Source: Photobacterium ganghwense
GTDB taxonomy: Bacteria; Pseudomonadota; Gammaproteobacteria; Enterobacterales; Vibrionaceae
Length of the DNA stretch: 64,000 nucleotides
Reading direction: 5' to 3'
NCBI RefSeq assembly: GCF_003025595.1
Contig: NZ_PYMI01000001.1
Coordinates: 310,001-374,000, forward strand
Shown here: one piece after another, positions 52,277 through 60,441 of the stretch
Layout of the letters: every line of letters starts with the position of its first letter
Position numbering within the stretch: position 1 is the first letter of the stretch
Program-made: the position numbers and the translations under genes
Notes under the pieces: model-generated
Seen by the model: the letters and a program-made list of their open reading frames with translations, nothing else
What the model was told of the DNA's origin: nothing
Databases searched by the model: none

Positions 52277-53044
52277 GTGAACACAAAACGATATGTCATC
52301 GCTGGTGCAATTTCTGTCGCGTTCCACGGAATGCTTTTATATACCGTGCCAAATACACAAGTGATGGCGATGCCCATTGGGACAGAATCGACCAGTGTTT
52401 CGCTGAATTTGATGTCAGCACCAACCCCATCCGCTTCAGCGCCAACACCGCCGCCGGTCACCCAAAAGTCCAGCGTGACTCAGCCTGTTGAGCAGAAAAC
52501 TGACATTAAAAAGCTGGTCAAAAAAACGCAATCTGAAGCGAAACCAACCAGCAAACCAGTGCATCACCCTGAACCAAAAGCGAAGCCAAAAACTGAACCA
52601 AAAACACAACCCGAGTTTAAAACCTCACGCAAGGTGACAGCGCCACAGCCAGACATACGCCAGTCAGAAGCCGCGCCAAATACGGCTGCCACCAATTCGC
52701 AGGATACCCATATAACGGAAACCAAGGCGTCACCCTCAGCGAGCGCAGCCGGGGTCAATAGCCCTGCCCTCGTCAACCAGCCAACCTTTGCCACCAAACC
52801 TTCGCCGGTCAGCTATCCGCGTATCGCACGTCGACGTGGACTGGAAGGTCAGGTCACGGTTGAAGTCTGGATTGATGAGAAAGGCAAACAGGTCAAGCAA
52901 ATGTTAGTGCAGTCCTCCGGTGCGCAGGTACTGGATGAGGCCGCGCTGGACGCGATTAAACGCTGGCGTTTTTCCTCACACATTGTCGATGGGCACGCCA
53001 TTGCCCATCGGGTTCATATTCCTGTTCGATTCAAGTTGGATTAA
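52277..53044 (+). CDS. tonB: TonB energy transducer
   Basis: The 255-residue protein has the N-terminal membrane anchor (VIAGAISVAFHGMLLYTV, with the SVxxH histidine at about 17), a Pro/Lys/Thr-rich periplasmic spacer (about 45-165, with PKAKPKTEPKTQP) and a C-terminal TonB domain (SYPRIARRRGLEGQVTVEVW, LDEAALDAIKRWRF). It spans the periplasm and transmits proton-motive force from ExbBD to receptors such as HutA. GTG 52277 fits the family start and has GGGTGA upstream; a TTG at 52265 is rejected. exbB follows after three bases. Confidence 0.92.
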   Translation: MNTKRYVIAGAISVAFHGMLLYTVPNTQVMAMPIGTESTSVSLNLMSAPTPSASAPTPPPVTQKSSVTQPVEQKTDIKKLVKKTQSEAKPTSKPVHHPEPKAKPKTEPKTQPEFKTSRKVTAPQPDIRQSEAAPNTAATNSQDTHITETKASPSASAAGVNSPALVNQPTFATKPSPVSYPRIARRRGLEGQVTVEVWIDEKGKQVKQMLVQSSGAQVLDEAALDAIKRWRFSSHIVDGHAIAHRVHIPVRFKLD

Positions 53045-53047
53045 TTC

Positions 53048-53722
53048 ATGGACACGTTTCAAAGTCTTCAAAACCAGTTCGGCATTATGACTGGCCCTCT
53101 GCTGCTGTGTTCAGCACTGACCGTCATGATTCTGGTCGAGCGCAGTATTCAGGTTCTGCGCTGCACCGGTGTCGGCCGAGGGAAAATCAATGCCCTGCTC
53201 AGTGCACAAGATCGTGCCGACGAAGCCGGGCTGAATAACCTGGCTCATTCCCTTAAACAGCAGCGCCCTCTGTTGTGTCGGGGGGTCTCAATGCTGATTG
53301 CCCATCGCCATTTTGATAAGCCGCTACGTGAAGACGCAGCAGGTATCTGGTTGCAACAACAACGCAGCCAGTTGCGTGCCGGCCTTCGCCTGCTGGGGTT
53401 AATTGGTGTCATCAGTCCACTGATTGGTTTATTAGGCACCGTTCTTGGCCTGATTGAAATGTTTAAAGGTATTGCGGCCAGTACCGGCTCTGTCACGCCA
53501 GGCGATCTGGCTGATGGACTGGGGCTTGCGATGCGTACCACCGCCGCCGGTCTTCTGATTGCGCTACCGGCCATTACCGGGTCGCAACTACTGGGCCTTT
53601 GGGCAGATAAAATCACCGCCAAGCTCGAACACAGCCTGAACCATTGCAACTTATGGCTTGAAGGGCTCACCCTTGAGGGTGCAACCCGCCAACGTACGGC
53701 CACTCCGGCGGAACAGTCATGA
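53048..53722 (+). CDS. exbB: Biopolymer transport protein ExbB
   Basis: The 224-residue inner membrane protein has three helices (about 15-35, 115-140 and 155-180) of the MotA/TolQ/ExbB family, with the conserved LRLLGLIGVISPLIGLLGTV and AMRTTAAGLLIALPAI segments that line the proton channel. With ExbD it powers TonB. It starts three bases after tonB and its stop overlaps the exbD start (ATGA). Confidence 0.93.
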   Translation: MDTFQSLQNQFGIMTGPLLLCSALTVMILVERSIQVLRCTGVGRGKINALLSAQDRADEAGLNNLAHSLKQQRPLLCRGVSMLIAHRHFDKPLREDAAGIWLQQQRSQLRAGLRLLGLIGVISPLIGLLGTVLGLIEMFKGIAASTGSVTPGDLADGLGLAMRTTAAGLLIALPAITGSQLLGLWADKITAKLEHSLNHCNLWLEGLTLEGATRQRTATPAEQS

Positions 53723-54138
53723 TCCGTACTCATCAAGGCATTAATACGGACGACGATCTGAAGCCTGATCTTACCCCGCTGCTCGACATTATTTTTATCG
53801 TCATGGTCTTTCTGCTGCTGACGGCCAGTGTGAAATTGCAATCACTGGACGTCGATTTACCGCAAACCGACACCCGGACACTGCAAACCACACAGGCCGA
53901 TCCGATCACGATCAACCTGATGTCTCAGTCACCTTACTGGGCCTTGCAGGGAGCAGCTGTGGAGGACTGGGAAACCTTTAAAACTAAGCTGGTTGAGGCT
54001 GTCAAAGCCGAACCGGAAAAGCCAGTAGTCATAGGAGCCGATAAAACAGGATCGGTCGAAAACATGCTCAAACTGCTAGCCTTTTTACAGCAAAACAACA
54101 TCAAAGCCACGCAGCTATTGATGGAAGAAGAAAAGTAA
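53719..54138 (+). CDS. exbD: Biopolymer transport protein ExbD
   Basis: The 139-residue protein has one membrane helix (LLDIIFIVMVFLLLTASV) with the proton-carrying Asp at residue 23, and a periplasmic domain of the ExbD/TolR family (VVIGADKTGSVENMLKLLAFL). It works with ExbB as motor for TonB. Its ATG overlaps the exbB stop by four bases; hutB follows after 31 bases. Confidence 0.93.
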   Translation: MIRTHQGINTDDDLKPDLTPLLDIIFIVMVFLLLTASVKLQSLDVDLPQTDTRTLQTTQADPITINLMSQSPYWALQGAAVEDWETFKTKLVEAVKAEPEKPVVIGADKTGSVENMLKLLAFLQQNNIKATQLLMEEEK

Positions 54139-54169
54139 TATCAGACGAAGTAATGGAAGAGGAAGAATT

Positions 54170-55105
54170 ATGAAACATCTAGTCATCGCCAGCGCATTAC
54201 TCATGACGACGGCCACAAGCTTTGCCGCTGAACGTATTATCAGTGCCGGCTCTGCCATTACTGAACTGGTCTACGCATTGGGCGCGCAGAACCAGTTGGT
54301 TGGCGTAGATCAAACCAGTAAGTTCATCGTTGCCAGACAAGCTCTTGAAAACTCGGATGCCATAGAGCAAAACGACAAAAGCCAATATGTCAATAACCAA
54401 TATGTCAAAAACCAAGACGTAAACAATACCGCCATTCCCGTGCTCGGTTATCACCGTCAGCTCGCGGCGGAGAGCCTGCTTTCTCTCAACCCGACCCGTA
54501 TTCTGGGTTCAAGTGAAATGGGACCGCAAACCACGCTGACCCTGCTGCGTCAAGCCGGTGTGGCAGTAGATGTTCTCAACTCAGGTGAAACCGTCGAAGA
54601 TCTGCTTGTGCGTATTGAGCAGGTGGGTCGCCTTACTCAGCACAAATCTACCGCACAAGCCCTGCAAAAAGAGGTAAAAGACAAGGTAGCAGCCATTAAA
54701 GCCAACCAGGCCAAGACAGAAACGCCGAAAAAAGTTGTATTTCTGATGATTCACGAGGGACGACCAACCAATGTCGCCGGTCGCCATACCCCAGCAGACA
54801 GTGTCATCCAACTGGCTGGCGCCATTAACCCGGCAGCCGACAGCATTGAGTCATATAAACCTATTTCACAGGAATCGATTGTCGAGATGCAGCCGGACAT
54901 TATTCTGATCAGCGAACGTACCTTCAGCCAGCTTGGCAGTGTGGAAGCCTTGCTGCAAAAAATGCCTATGCTGGCAGCCACGCCGGCAGGACAGAATCAA
55001 GCCGTTGTGACCATTGATGGTACAGCATTGATTGGCGGACTCGGGATACAAAGCCTGAATGAAGCAGAACGCCTCAACCGCGAATTTTATCCTCAGTCAT
55101 TATGA
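54170..55105 (+). CDS. hutB: Periplasmic haem-binding protein HutB
   Basis: The 311-residue precursor has a signal peptide (LVIASALLMTTATSFA, cut before AERIIS) and a class III periplasmic binding protein fold (SAGSAITELVYALGAQNQLVGVD, LSLNPTRILGSSEMGP, GGLGIQSLNEAERL). It binds haem and delivers it to HutCD. A short insertion at about residues 70-86 (QYVNNQ-YVKNQDVNN) between VGVDQTS and AIPVLGYHRQ is encoded by three 15-nt repeats; this region normally has a much shorter loop. Start ATG 54170 follows GAGGAAG. Part of the tonB-exbBD-hutBCD operon. Confidence 0.92.
   Translation: MKHLVIASALLMTTATSFAAERIISAGSAITELVYALGAQNQLVGVDQTSKFIVARQALENSDAIEQNDKSQYVNNQYVKNQDVNNTAIPVLGYHRQLAAESLLSLNPTRILGSSEMGPQTTLTLLRQAGVAVDVLNSGETVEDLLVRIEQVGRLTQHKSTAQALQKEVKDKVAAIKANQAKTETPKKVVFLMIHEGRPTNVAGRHTPADSVIQLAGAINPAADSIESYKPISQESIVEMQPDIILISERTFSQLGSVEALLQKMPMLAATPAGQNQAVVTIDGTALIGGLGIQSLNEAERLNREFYPQSL
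54383..54427 (+). repeat. 15-nt tandem repeat inside hutB, three copies
   Basis: CAATATGTCAATAAC (54383), CAATATGTCAAAAAC (54398) and CAAGACGTAAACAAT (54413) are in frame and encode repeated Q-Y-V-x-N units. Confidence 0.9.
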
Positions 55106-55151
55106 GTCACCCTCAACCTACCCTGAGTCATTTTCCCGAGTAGTACACAAC

Positions 55152-56189
55152 ATGCAGTTACAACGACTCCCAACCCGCGTGGTCTTTCCGGCTGGTCTGG
55201 CTTTGCTGACAATGACGCTGATCGTCTCAATGACGGTCGGCCCGATGGCAATCAGCGTCAAGGACAGCCTCCATGCGCTTCTGCCGTGGCAGACCGAGCT
55301 GCCGACTCATATCAGTATGGTCATTCAGCAAATTCGTCTGCCCCGAACCCTGCTGGGTATTGCCGTTGGTGCCATTCTGGCGCTGTGTGGCGCTGTGATG
55401 CAGGGGTTGTTCCGCAACCCGCTGGCTGACCCGGGCATCATTGGGGTATCCGGCGGAGCAAGCCTGGGGGCCGCAGTCGGAATCGTGCTTTTTGCCCCGC
55501 TTGCCGCCCTTTCCCCCTACCTGCTCACACTGGGCACAGTGCCCGTGCTCGCTTTTCTGGGCGGCACTGCCACAACGTACCTGGTATACACCTTGGGAAC
55601 CGATAAAAATGGCACATCCGTTACCGTCATGTTACTGGCAGGGGTTGCTATTGGCGCGCTGTCCGGCGCAGCACTGGGCCTGATGAACTACTATGCCGAT
55701 GATCAGGCACTGCGAGATCTGTCATTGTGGACATTAGGCTCACTGGCTGGCGCAACCTGGCCCGGCATCGCTCTGGCCTATATGACGCTGGCGCTGCTGA
55801 TTGTTCTTTTTGATCGCCATGCCAACGCCCTGAATGCCTTTTTGCTGGGAGAAGCAGAAGCTCGTCACCTGGGTGTTAACGTCCAGCACCTGAAACGCAG
55901 CCTGATTCTGCTTTGTGCCGCTGGCGTCGGAGTGGCCGTTTCCCTGACCGGGGTGATCGGTTTTGTTGGCCTGATTGTTCCCCATATTTGTCGAATGCTG
56001 ATCGGGCCGAACCACAAAACCCTGCTTCCGCTGTCCGCTTTGCTTGGCGCTTTACTGCTCCTGATTGCTGACATGCTGGCGCGCGTTGTCGCGGCACCGT
56101 CAGAGCTTCCTGTTGGCATCATCACCGCGTTAATTGGCGCGCCATTTTTCATCACACTGTTAGTTAAGCAAAAGGGCAAACTGTCATGA
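55152..56189 (+). CDS. hutC: Haem ABC transporter permease HutC
   Basis: The 345-residue inner membrane permease is a FecCD/BtuC-type protein with about ten helices. Characteristic stretches are IRLPRTLLGIAVGAILALCG, VMQGLFRNPLADPGIIGVSG, GVIGFVGLIVPHICRM and ELPVGIITALIGAPFFI. It forms the channel for haem import with HutD. ATG 55152 starts a complete family member; the frame opens earlier (55059), overlapping hutB, without need. The ribosome site is weak, so translation may depend on coupling to hutB 46 bases upstream. Its stop overlaps the hutD start (ATGA). Confidence 0.92.
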   Translation: MQLQRLPTRVVFPAGLALLTMTLIVSMTVGPMAISVKDSLHALLPWQTELPTHISMVIQQIRLPRTLLGIAVGAILALCGAVMQGLFRNPLADPGIIGVSGGASLGAAVGIVLFAPLAALSPYLLTLGTVPVLAFLGGTATTYLVYTLGTDKNGTSVTVMLLAGVAIGALSGAALGLMNYYADDQALRDLSLWTLGSLAGATWPGIALAYMTLALLIVLFDRHANALNAFLLGEAEARHLGVNVQHLKRSLILLCAAGVGVAVSLTGVIGFVGLIVPHICRMLIGPNHKTLLPLSALLGALLLLIADMLARVVAAPSELPVGIITALIGAPFFITLLVKQKGKLS

Positions 56190-57142
56190 GTGACAACCCA
56201 ACAACCGTGAACGCTTCGTCCTTTGCACGCCAGCCAGCAAATTCGGCCAACTGCTCGTCTTTGGTAACAAAGCCAATTGTGGTAACAGAGTCAATTATGG
56301 TAACAGAGCCCGTAGCAGTCAGCGCCACGGGTTTGAACCTCAGTCTGGGCGACAAAGTGATTCTGGACGACTTCTCGATCGACCTTCGCTCAGGCGAGCT
56401 GACTGCACTGTTAGGCCCCAACGGCGCAGGGAAAAGTACCCTGCTGAAAGTTCTGTGTGGTGAACGGAGCGTGTCAGGGGAAATCTGCTATTTCGGCCGC
56501 AACCGACAAAACTGGCCACCCCATCAGCTGGCTCAGCATCTCGGCATCCTGCCGCAGCACAGCAGTCTGACATTTGCCTTCACGGCTGAAGAAGTGGTGG
56601 CTCTGGGGGCTTTGCCTCTCAATATCTCGCAGGCCCGTACCCGAAAAATTGCCAGTGAAAAAATGGCGCAGGTAGACGTGACTGCCCTGTCTTCACGTCT
56701 GTACCCGACCTTATCCGGCGGAGAAAAACAGCGGGTTCATTTTGCCCGCGTGCTGACACAATTAAGTCAGGCGGGCGAACAGTGCGTTCTGATGCTTGAT
56801 GAACCGACCTCAGCGTTAGATCTGGCGCATCAGCACAACACGTTACGCGTCGCCAGAGACATGGCTCGGGCCGGCGCGGCGGTCATCGTCGTCATCCATG
56901 ATCTGAACCTTGCTGCTCAGTACGCTGACCGGTTAGTTATCATGAACAACGGCAAAATCCAGGCAGATGGTAGCCCGCAGCATGCGTTAAGCGAATCGCT
57001 CATTGAAACCGTATATGGCTGGCCGGTATGCATCAGCCACCACCCGGTCGACGGCTACCCTGTCGTGTTACCGGCAGGTGAAAACGCAAACCGAAAAAAG
57101 GCAGAAAACAGAGCCGCTATTACTATCAATCAAACCTCGTGA
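56186..57142 (+). CDS. hutD: Haem ABC transporter ATPase HutD
   Basis: The 318-residue ATPase has Walker A GPNGAGKST, signature LSGGEKQR, Walker B LMLDEPTSALD and switch VIHD, as in HmuV/HutD haem importers. The conserved domain starts near residue 43 (VAVSATGLNLSLGDK). Before it is an unusual extension containing VTKPIV-VTESIM-VTEPVA, encoded by three 18-nt repeats. The start is fixed by the ATGA overlap with hutC, so the extension is probably translated. The C terminus is also longer than usual (GENANRKKAENRAA). Last gene of the haem operon; terminator at 57222-57258. Confidence 0.92.
   Translation: MSDNPTTVNASSFARQPANSANCSSLVTKPIVVTESIMVTEPVAVSATGLNLSLGDKVILDDFSIDLRSGELTALLGPNGAGKSTLLKVLCGERSVSGEICYFGRNRQNWPPHQLAQHLGILPQHSSLTFAFTAEEVVALGALPLNISQARTRKIASEKMAQVDVTALSSRLYPTLSGGEKQRVHFARVLTQLSQAGEQCVLMLDEPTSALDLAHQHNTLRVARDMARAGAAVIVVIHDLNLAAQYADRLVIMNNGKIQADGSPQHALSESLIETVYGWPVCISHHPVDGYPVVLPAGENANRKKAENRAAITINQTS
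56263..56316 (+). repeat. 18-nt tandem repeat inside hutD, three copies
   Basis: GGTAACAAAGCCAATTGT (56263), GGTAACAGAGTCAATTAT (56281) and GGTAACAGAGCCCGTAGC (56299) are in frame and encode V-T-[KE]-x-[IV]-V-like hexapeptides. Confidence 0.9.
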
Positions 57143-57221
57143 AGCAGAGTGATAACGCCGCTTCAAGTGAAAAGACCACGGTTTTATAAGAGCGGAAACA
57201 TCGTTGATTGAGCGAAATTAG

Positions 57222-57260
57222 TACCGGTTGTCGCGCAGCAAGCACAACCGGTATTTTTAT
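57222..57260 (+). terminator. Terminator of the tonB-exbBD-hutBCD operon
   Basis: TACCGGTTGT (57222-57231) pairs with ACAACCGGTA (57244-57253), then T5. Confidence 0.88.
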
Positions 57261-57667
57261 TCCATGCAAACTGATTTATTGCAGGATATTAAATTTGTTT
57301 CAAATCAAGTTATTACCGTAACAATAAATTGCAGCGCAGAGCCTTGTTACAAGCAAAATATTGATAACTGTCAATAAATATCCATGACTTTGGCCAGAAA
57401 CATTGCACTATTGGCCACACTCAGTAAAATGTGATCGCAAGCGATTAAACAATGCAAATGATCCATGCAACGCGTTTTATTAGCGCGGGTACGATTTTTT
57501 GTTATCAGAGATGAAGCCGCCCGTTCGAGATGCGGCCTTTTGGCGTTTCTGGTAATTCCACCTAACAGAATAGTGAATGGCATCCCTGACATCGCAACTC
57601 ATCACTGTCCTCTTAGGTAATGCATTCAATTTAAAGGTCTGCGGACCCATTCACTAGAAGAATAACT
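57261..57667. other. purR upstream region
   Basis: About 400 bases without a gene. It contains a possible PurR operator (57434-57449) and a weak hairpin (GCCGC 57516-57520 with GCGGC 57532-57536, then CTTTT) about 130 bases ahead of purR. The 73-codon minus-strand frame here is not supported. Confidence 0.5.
57434..57449 (+). promoter_or_regulatory. Possible PurR operator upstream of purR
   Basis: ATCGCAAGCGATTAAA matches the core GCAA-N-CG-N-TT of the PUR box but departs in the right flank. In E. coli purR is autoregulated, so the position makes sense. Confidence 0.45.
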
Positions 57668-58675
57668 ATGGCAACGATTAAAGATGTTGCACGTATGGCT
57701 GGTGTTTCAACCACCACCGTTTCACACGTGATCAACAAAACACGCTTCGTGGCTGAAGCAACACAGAAGAAAGTTCTCGCGGCGGTTGAAGAGCTGAACT
57801 ACGCACCAAGTGCCGTAGCACGAAGCCTGAAGTGCAATACAACCCGTACCATCGGCATGCTGGTAACCAAATCGACCAACCCGTTTTTCGCTGAAGTTGT
57901 CCACGGCGTTGAAGAATATTGCTACGGTGAAGGCTATACGCTGATTCTGTGTAACACCGAAGGTAACCTGGAAAAGCAAAGAGATTACCTGCGTATGCTG
58001 GCCGAAAAACGTGTAGATGGCCTGCTGGTGATGTGTTCGGATCTTGACGAGCAACTATTGGAACTGCTGGAGCGCCAGAAAGATCTGCCGATGGTGATCA
58101 TGGACTGGGGTCCGGAAAGCCCGCACACCGATAAAATTCAGGACAATGCTGAACTTGGCGGCTACGTGGCAACCAAATTCTTTATTGAGCACGGCCACAA
58201 GGAAATTGGCTGTCTGACTGGCCACGCAGAAAAAGCGGCCTGTCGCGAACGCCTGAAAGGTTTCCGCAAGGCAATGACAGAAGCCGGACTAGACATCAAT
58301 GAAGACTGGATTCTGGAAGGTGACTTTGAATGTGAATCTGCGGTAAAAGCGGCCAACACATTTATGGCAATGGAAAAGCGTCCAACCGCGATTTTCTGCT
58401 TCAATGACATCATGGCGATGGGCATGATCAGTACATTTGAGCAAGCCGGTATCCGTGTACCTGACGATATGTCGATCATTGGCTACGATAACATCGACTT
58501 GGCACCGTATTTTTCACCGCCACTGACCACTATCCACCAGCCTAAACGCCGTTTGGGTAAGAGTGCGGTTGAGATTCTGATGGATCGCGTGAAGAACAAA
58601 GAACACGAGCATCAGGTTTTTGAAATGATACCAGAACTGGTCGTTCGCAAATCAGTGCGTAACCTGAACAGCTAA
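57668..58675 (+). CDS. purR: Purine repressor PurR
   Basis: The 335-residue LacI-family regulator has an N-terminal helix-turn-helix and hinge ([33 protein letters not shown]) and a periplasmic-binding-like effector domain ([58 protein letters not shown]). Sequence is close to E. coli PurR throughout, including length (341), so it should bind hypoxanthine or guanine and repress purine biosynthesis genes. ATG 57668 is the start. It ends at a strong terminator and precedes the riboswitch of tfoY. Confidence 0.93.
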   Translation: MATIKDVARMAGVSTTTVSHVINKTRFVAEATQKKVLAAVEELNYAPSAVARSLKCNTTRTIGMLVTKSTNPFFAEVVHGVEEYCYGEGYTLILCNTEGNLEKQRDYLRMLAEKRVDGLLVMCSDLDEQLLELLERQKDLPMVIMDWGPESPHTDKIQDNAELGGYVATKFFIEHGHKEIGCLTGHAEKAACRERLKGFRKAMTEAGLDINEDWILEGDFECESAVKAANTFMAMEKRPTAIFCFNDIMAMGMISTFEQAGIRVPDDMSIIGYDNIDLAPYFSPPLTTIHQPKRRLGKSAVEILMDRVKNKEHEHQVFEMIPELVVRKSVRNLNS

Positions 58676-58704
58676 TATGCATAACTTGATGACAAATGTA
58701 TGAC

Positions 58705-58736
58705 AAACCGGAGATTTTTATCTCCGGTTTTTTTGT
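58705..58736 (+). terminator. Rho-independent terminator of purR
   Basis: AAACCGGAGA (58705-58714) pairs with TCTCCGGTTT (58721-58730), then T-run. Confidence 0.92.
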
Positions 58737-58875
58737 ACCACTTTTGACTTAAACAGTAATAAATTCACAACATTAGAAGTATATCACTATAAAAATTGTG
58801 AGATATTACTGGGAGCAATATCACACTTTAAAAGTTGGGAGCAAGTTCAAAATAATCTTCTGAGATATGCTTTAG

Positions 58876-58990
58876 GTGTCACGAACAAGGCAAACCTATC
58901 GAAAGGTAGGGACGCAAAGCTTCCGGCCTAAGAGTAGGCAGTTTTATTTTTAAAGCAGTCAACTTATGGTAGCGGGGTTGCCGATGGATA
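58876..58990 (+). ncRNA. Cyclic-di-GMP-I riboswitch (GEMM) upstream of tfoY
   Basis: The element keeps the class I signature in order: GTCACGAACAAGGCAAACC, then CGAAAGG tetraloop stem, GGGACGCAAAGC, TTCCGGCCTAA, a variable stem, and GGTAGCGGGGTTGCCGATGG. The GAAA tetraloop, CCGGCC receptor region and the GACGCAAAGC ligand pocket are recognisable. The well-studied Vc2 riboswitch of V. cholerae lies upstream of the same gene type and next to purR. Differences: the last stem strand reads GGTTGCC where Vc2 has GGTTACC, and the variable stem is about twice as long. It should sense c-di-GMP and control tfoY about 120 bases downstream; direction is not readable from sequence alone. Confidence 0.93.
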
Positions 58991-59002
58991 TAGCAGATAA
59001 CA

Positions 59003-59039
59003 TCAGGAAATAATTTCACTTTTCCCTGACAGTTCGTTT
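59003..59039 (+). promoter_or_regulatory. Candidate expression platform of the tfoY riboswitch
   Basis: TCAGGAAA (59003-59010) can pair with TTTTCCCTGA (59020-59029) with one bulge, followed by CAGTTCGTTTT. This could be a conditional terminator or a folding switch between the aptamer and the tfoY start. Confidence 0.4.
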
Positions 59040-59108
59040 TACAACTCTGCTATTCTTGAATCCTCGCTCGTTGTTAGGTGACCTAGTAACAATTCACCGA
59101 GAAGACGC

Positions 59109-59699
59109 ATGGACAAACCAGTACTCAAAGATTCATTACGCCTTTTTAATAATTTCGATAACGTCAAATCACGCTCAATGTTTGGCGGCTTTGGCATATT
59201 TTCTGGCGAAACAATGTTTGCACTCGTGGTAAATGACAAACTGCATTTACGGGCGAATGCCGACAATGAAAAGGAATATAAATCCGCAGGAATGAAACCT
59301 TATGTATATAAGAAACGTGGCTTTCCTGTTGTAACCAAACATTATGCCATTCCTGAAGAGTGGTGGGACGATACTGATAAAATTCTGGCTCAGGCGAAAT
59401 TGTCTTTATCTGCCGCTAAAGCAGATAAAGAAATAAAAAATAACACCTCTCCCAATCGAATCAAAGATTTACCCAATCTTCGCCTGGCGAATGAGAGGAT
59501 GTTGAAAAAAGCCGGAATAACCACAGTGGATGAGCTGTATGAAGCCGGTGCCCTGAATGCGTATAAAGCGCTACAGAGCACTCATGAAGGCGAAGTAAGT
59601 ATCGACTTACTGTGGGCTTTGGAAGGAGCAATCAGTGGCAAGCACTGGTCTGTTATCCCGAAAGAGCGGCGCTCAGAACTTCTTGCGAAATTAAGTTAA
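59109..59699 (+). CDS. tfoY: TfoX/TfoY family regulator, TfoY-type
   Basis: The 196-residue cytoplasmic protein has an N-terminal TfoX_N domain ([20 protein letters not shown], residues about 20-40) and a C-terminal TfoX_C domain ([20 protein letters not shown], about 120-190). TfoX controls competence and TfoY controls motility and type VI secretion in vibrios; the riboswitch in front and purR next door identify this as TfoY by analogy with V. cholerae. It starts at ATG 59109 after GAGAAGA. Terminator at 59718-59741. Its level should follow cellular c-di-GMP. Confidence 0.88.
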   Translation: MDKPVLKDSLRLFNNFDNVKSRSMFGGFGIFSGETMFALVVNDKLHLRANADNEKEYKSAGMKPYVYKKRGFPVVTKHYAIPEEWWDDTDKILAQAKLSLSAAKADKEIKNNTSPNRIKDLPNLRLANERMLKKAGITTVDELYEAGALNAYKALQSTHEGEVSIDLLWALEGAISGKHWSVIPKERRSELLAKLS

Positions 59700-59717
59700 T
59701 CGCAACCTGACACATAT

Positions 59718-59744
59718 AAAAGAGATCTTCGGATCTCTTTTTTA
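59718..59744 (+). terminator. Rho-independent terminator of tfoY
   Basis: AAAAGAGATC (59718-59727), TTCG loop, GATCTCTTTT (59732-59741), then T-run. Confidence 0.92.
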
Positions 59745-59898
59745 TTCCCAACATATTTTTGGCTCTGCAATGACAGAATAATGTCATTCCCTGTCAAACA
59801 TTGAATTAACTCACAAAGCTGCTTATTAATTCGGCAACACACTTTTATTCAATGAGGGCAATTGTAGAATTAGCCGGATGTAAAACACCGGAGGTTAT

Positions 59899-60303
59899 AT
59901 GAACTATTCCCAACCTTTCCCAGGACAAAATGAACAGATGTTCAAGGATAAGTTTGGCAAATGGCCACGCCTGATGCGAGCGGTGGTTCTTATTAGCCTG
60001 CTTCCGCCTGTGGTTGTCTATTTATTGGTCAGCCAACAAGTGGCTTCACCGGTGGCTATGCATGATGTGTTACTGTCGATTACCGTGTTAAACGTCACTT
60101 TATTCGTCTGGGGACTACTCCTAAAAATCCGCGCTAGAAAGTATTGGTATCGTAATTACCATATTGGTAAAACCATGTTGTTGTCTGTCGCCCCGATTAT
60201 CGCTTGTGGCTATATTCTGATCACCGATGCACCAAGCAGTCGCAATCAGGTGGCTAACCAGCCGCAATCCATTCCTGTACGAATTTCCATCGATCAATCC
60301 TGA
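59899..60303 (+). CDS. Small inner membrane protein of unknown function
   Basis: The 134-residue protein has three hydrophobic segments (about 28-46 LMRAVVLISLLPPVVVYLLV, 58-75 and 95-110) with a basic stretch between (KIRARKYWYRNYHIGKT). ATG 59899 follows GGAGG. No family recognised. It is monocistronic between tfoY and the ynjA operon. Confidence 0.72.
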   Translation: MNYSQPFPGQNEQMFKDKFGKWPRLMRAVVLISLLPPVVVYLLVSQQVASPVAMHDVLLSITVLNVTLFVWGLLLKIRARKYWYRNYHIGKTMLLSVAPIIACGYILITDAPSSRNQVANQPQSIPVRISIDQS

Positions 60304-60441
60304 TTTCTACTATTTTGATTAGCGACTGAAATTTTTTACCTCTTTATCAGGTCTTTGTCTGATATTTACCGATAAAATGATCCATGATCTTTATATTGGA
60401 CTCAGACAGTTACACGACACACCGACGATAAAGAGGTTCCT

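Noticed and set aside
52564-52797. 77-codon minus-strand frame opposite tonB
   Set aside because: Antisense of the Pro/Lys-rich TonB spacer; composition reflects the repeat-like coding strand.
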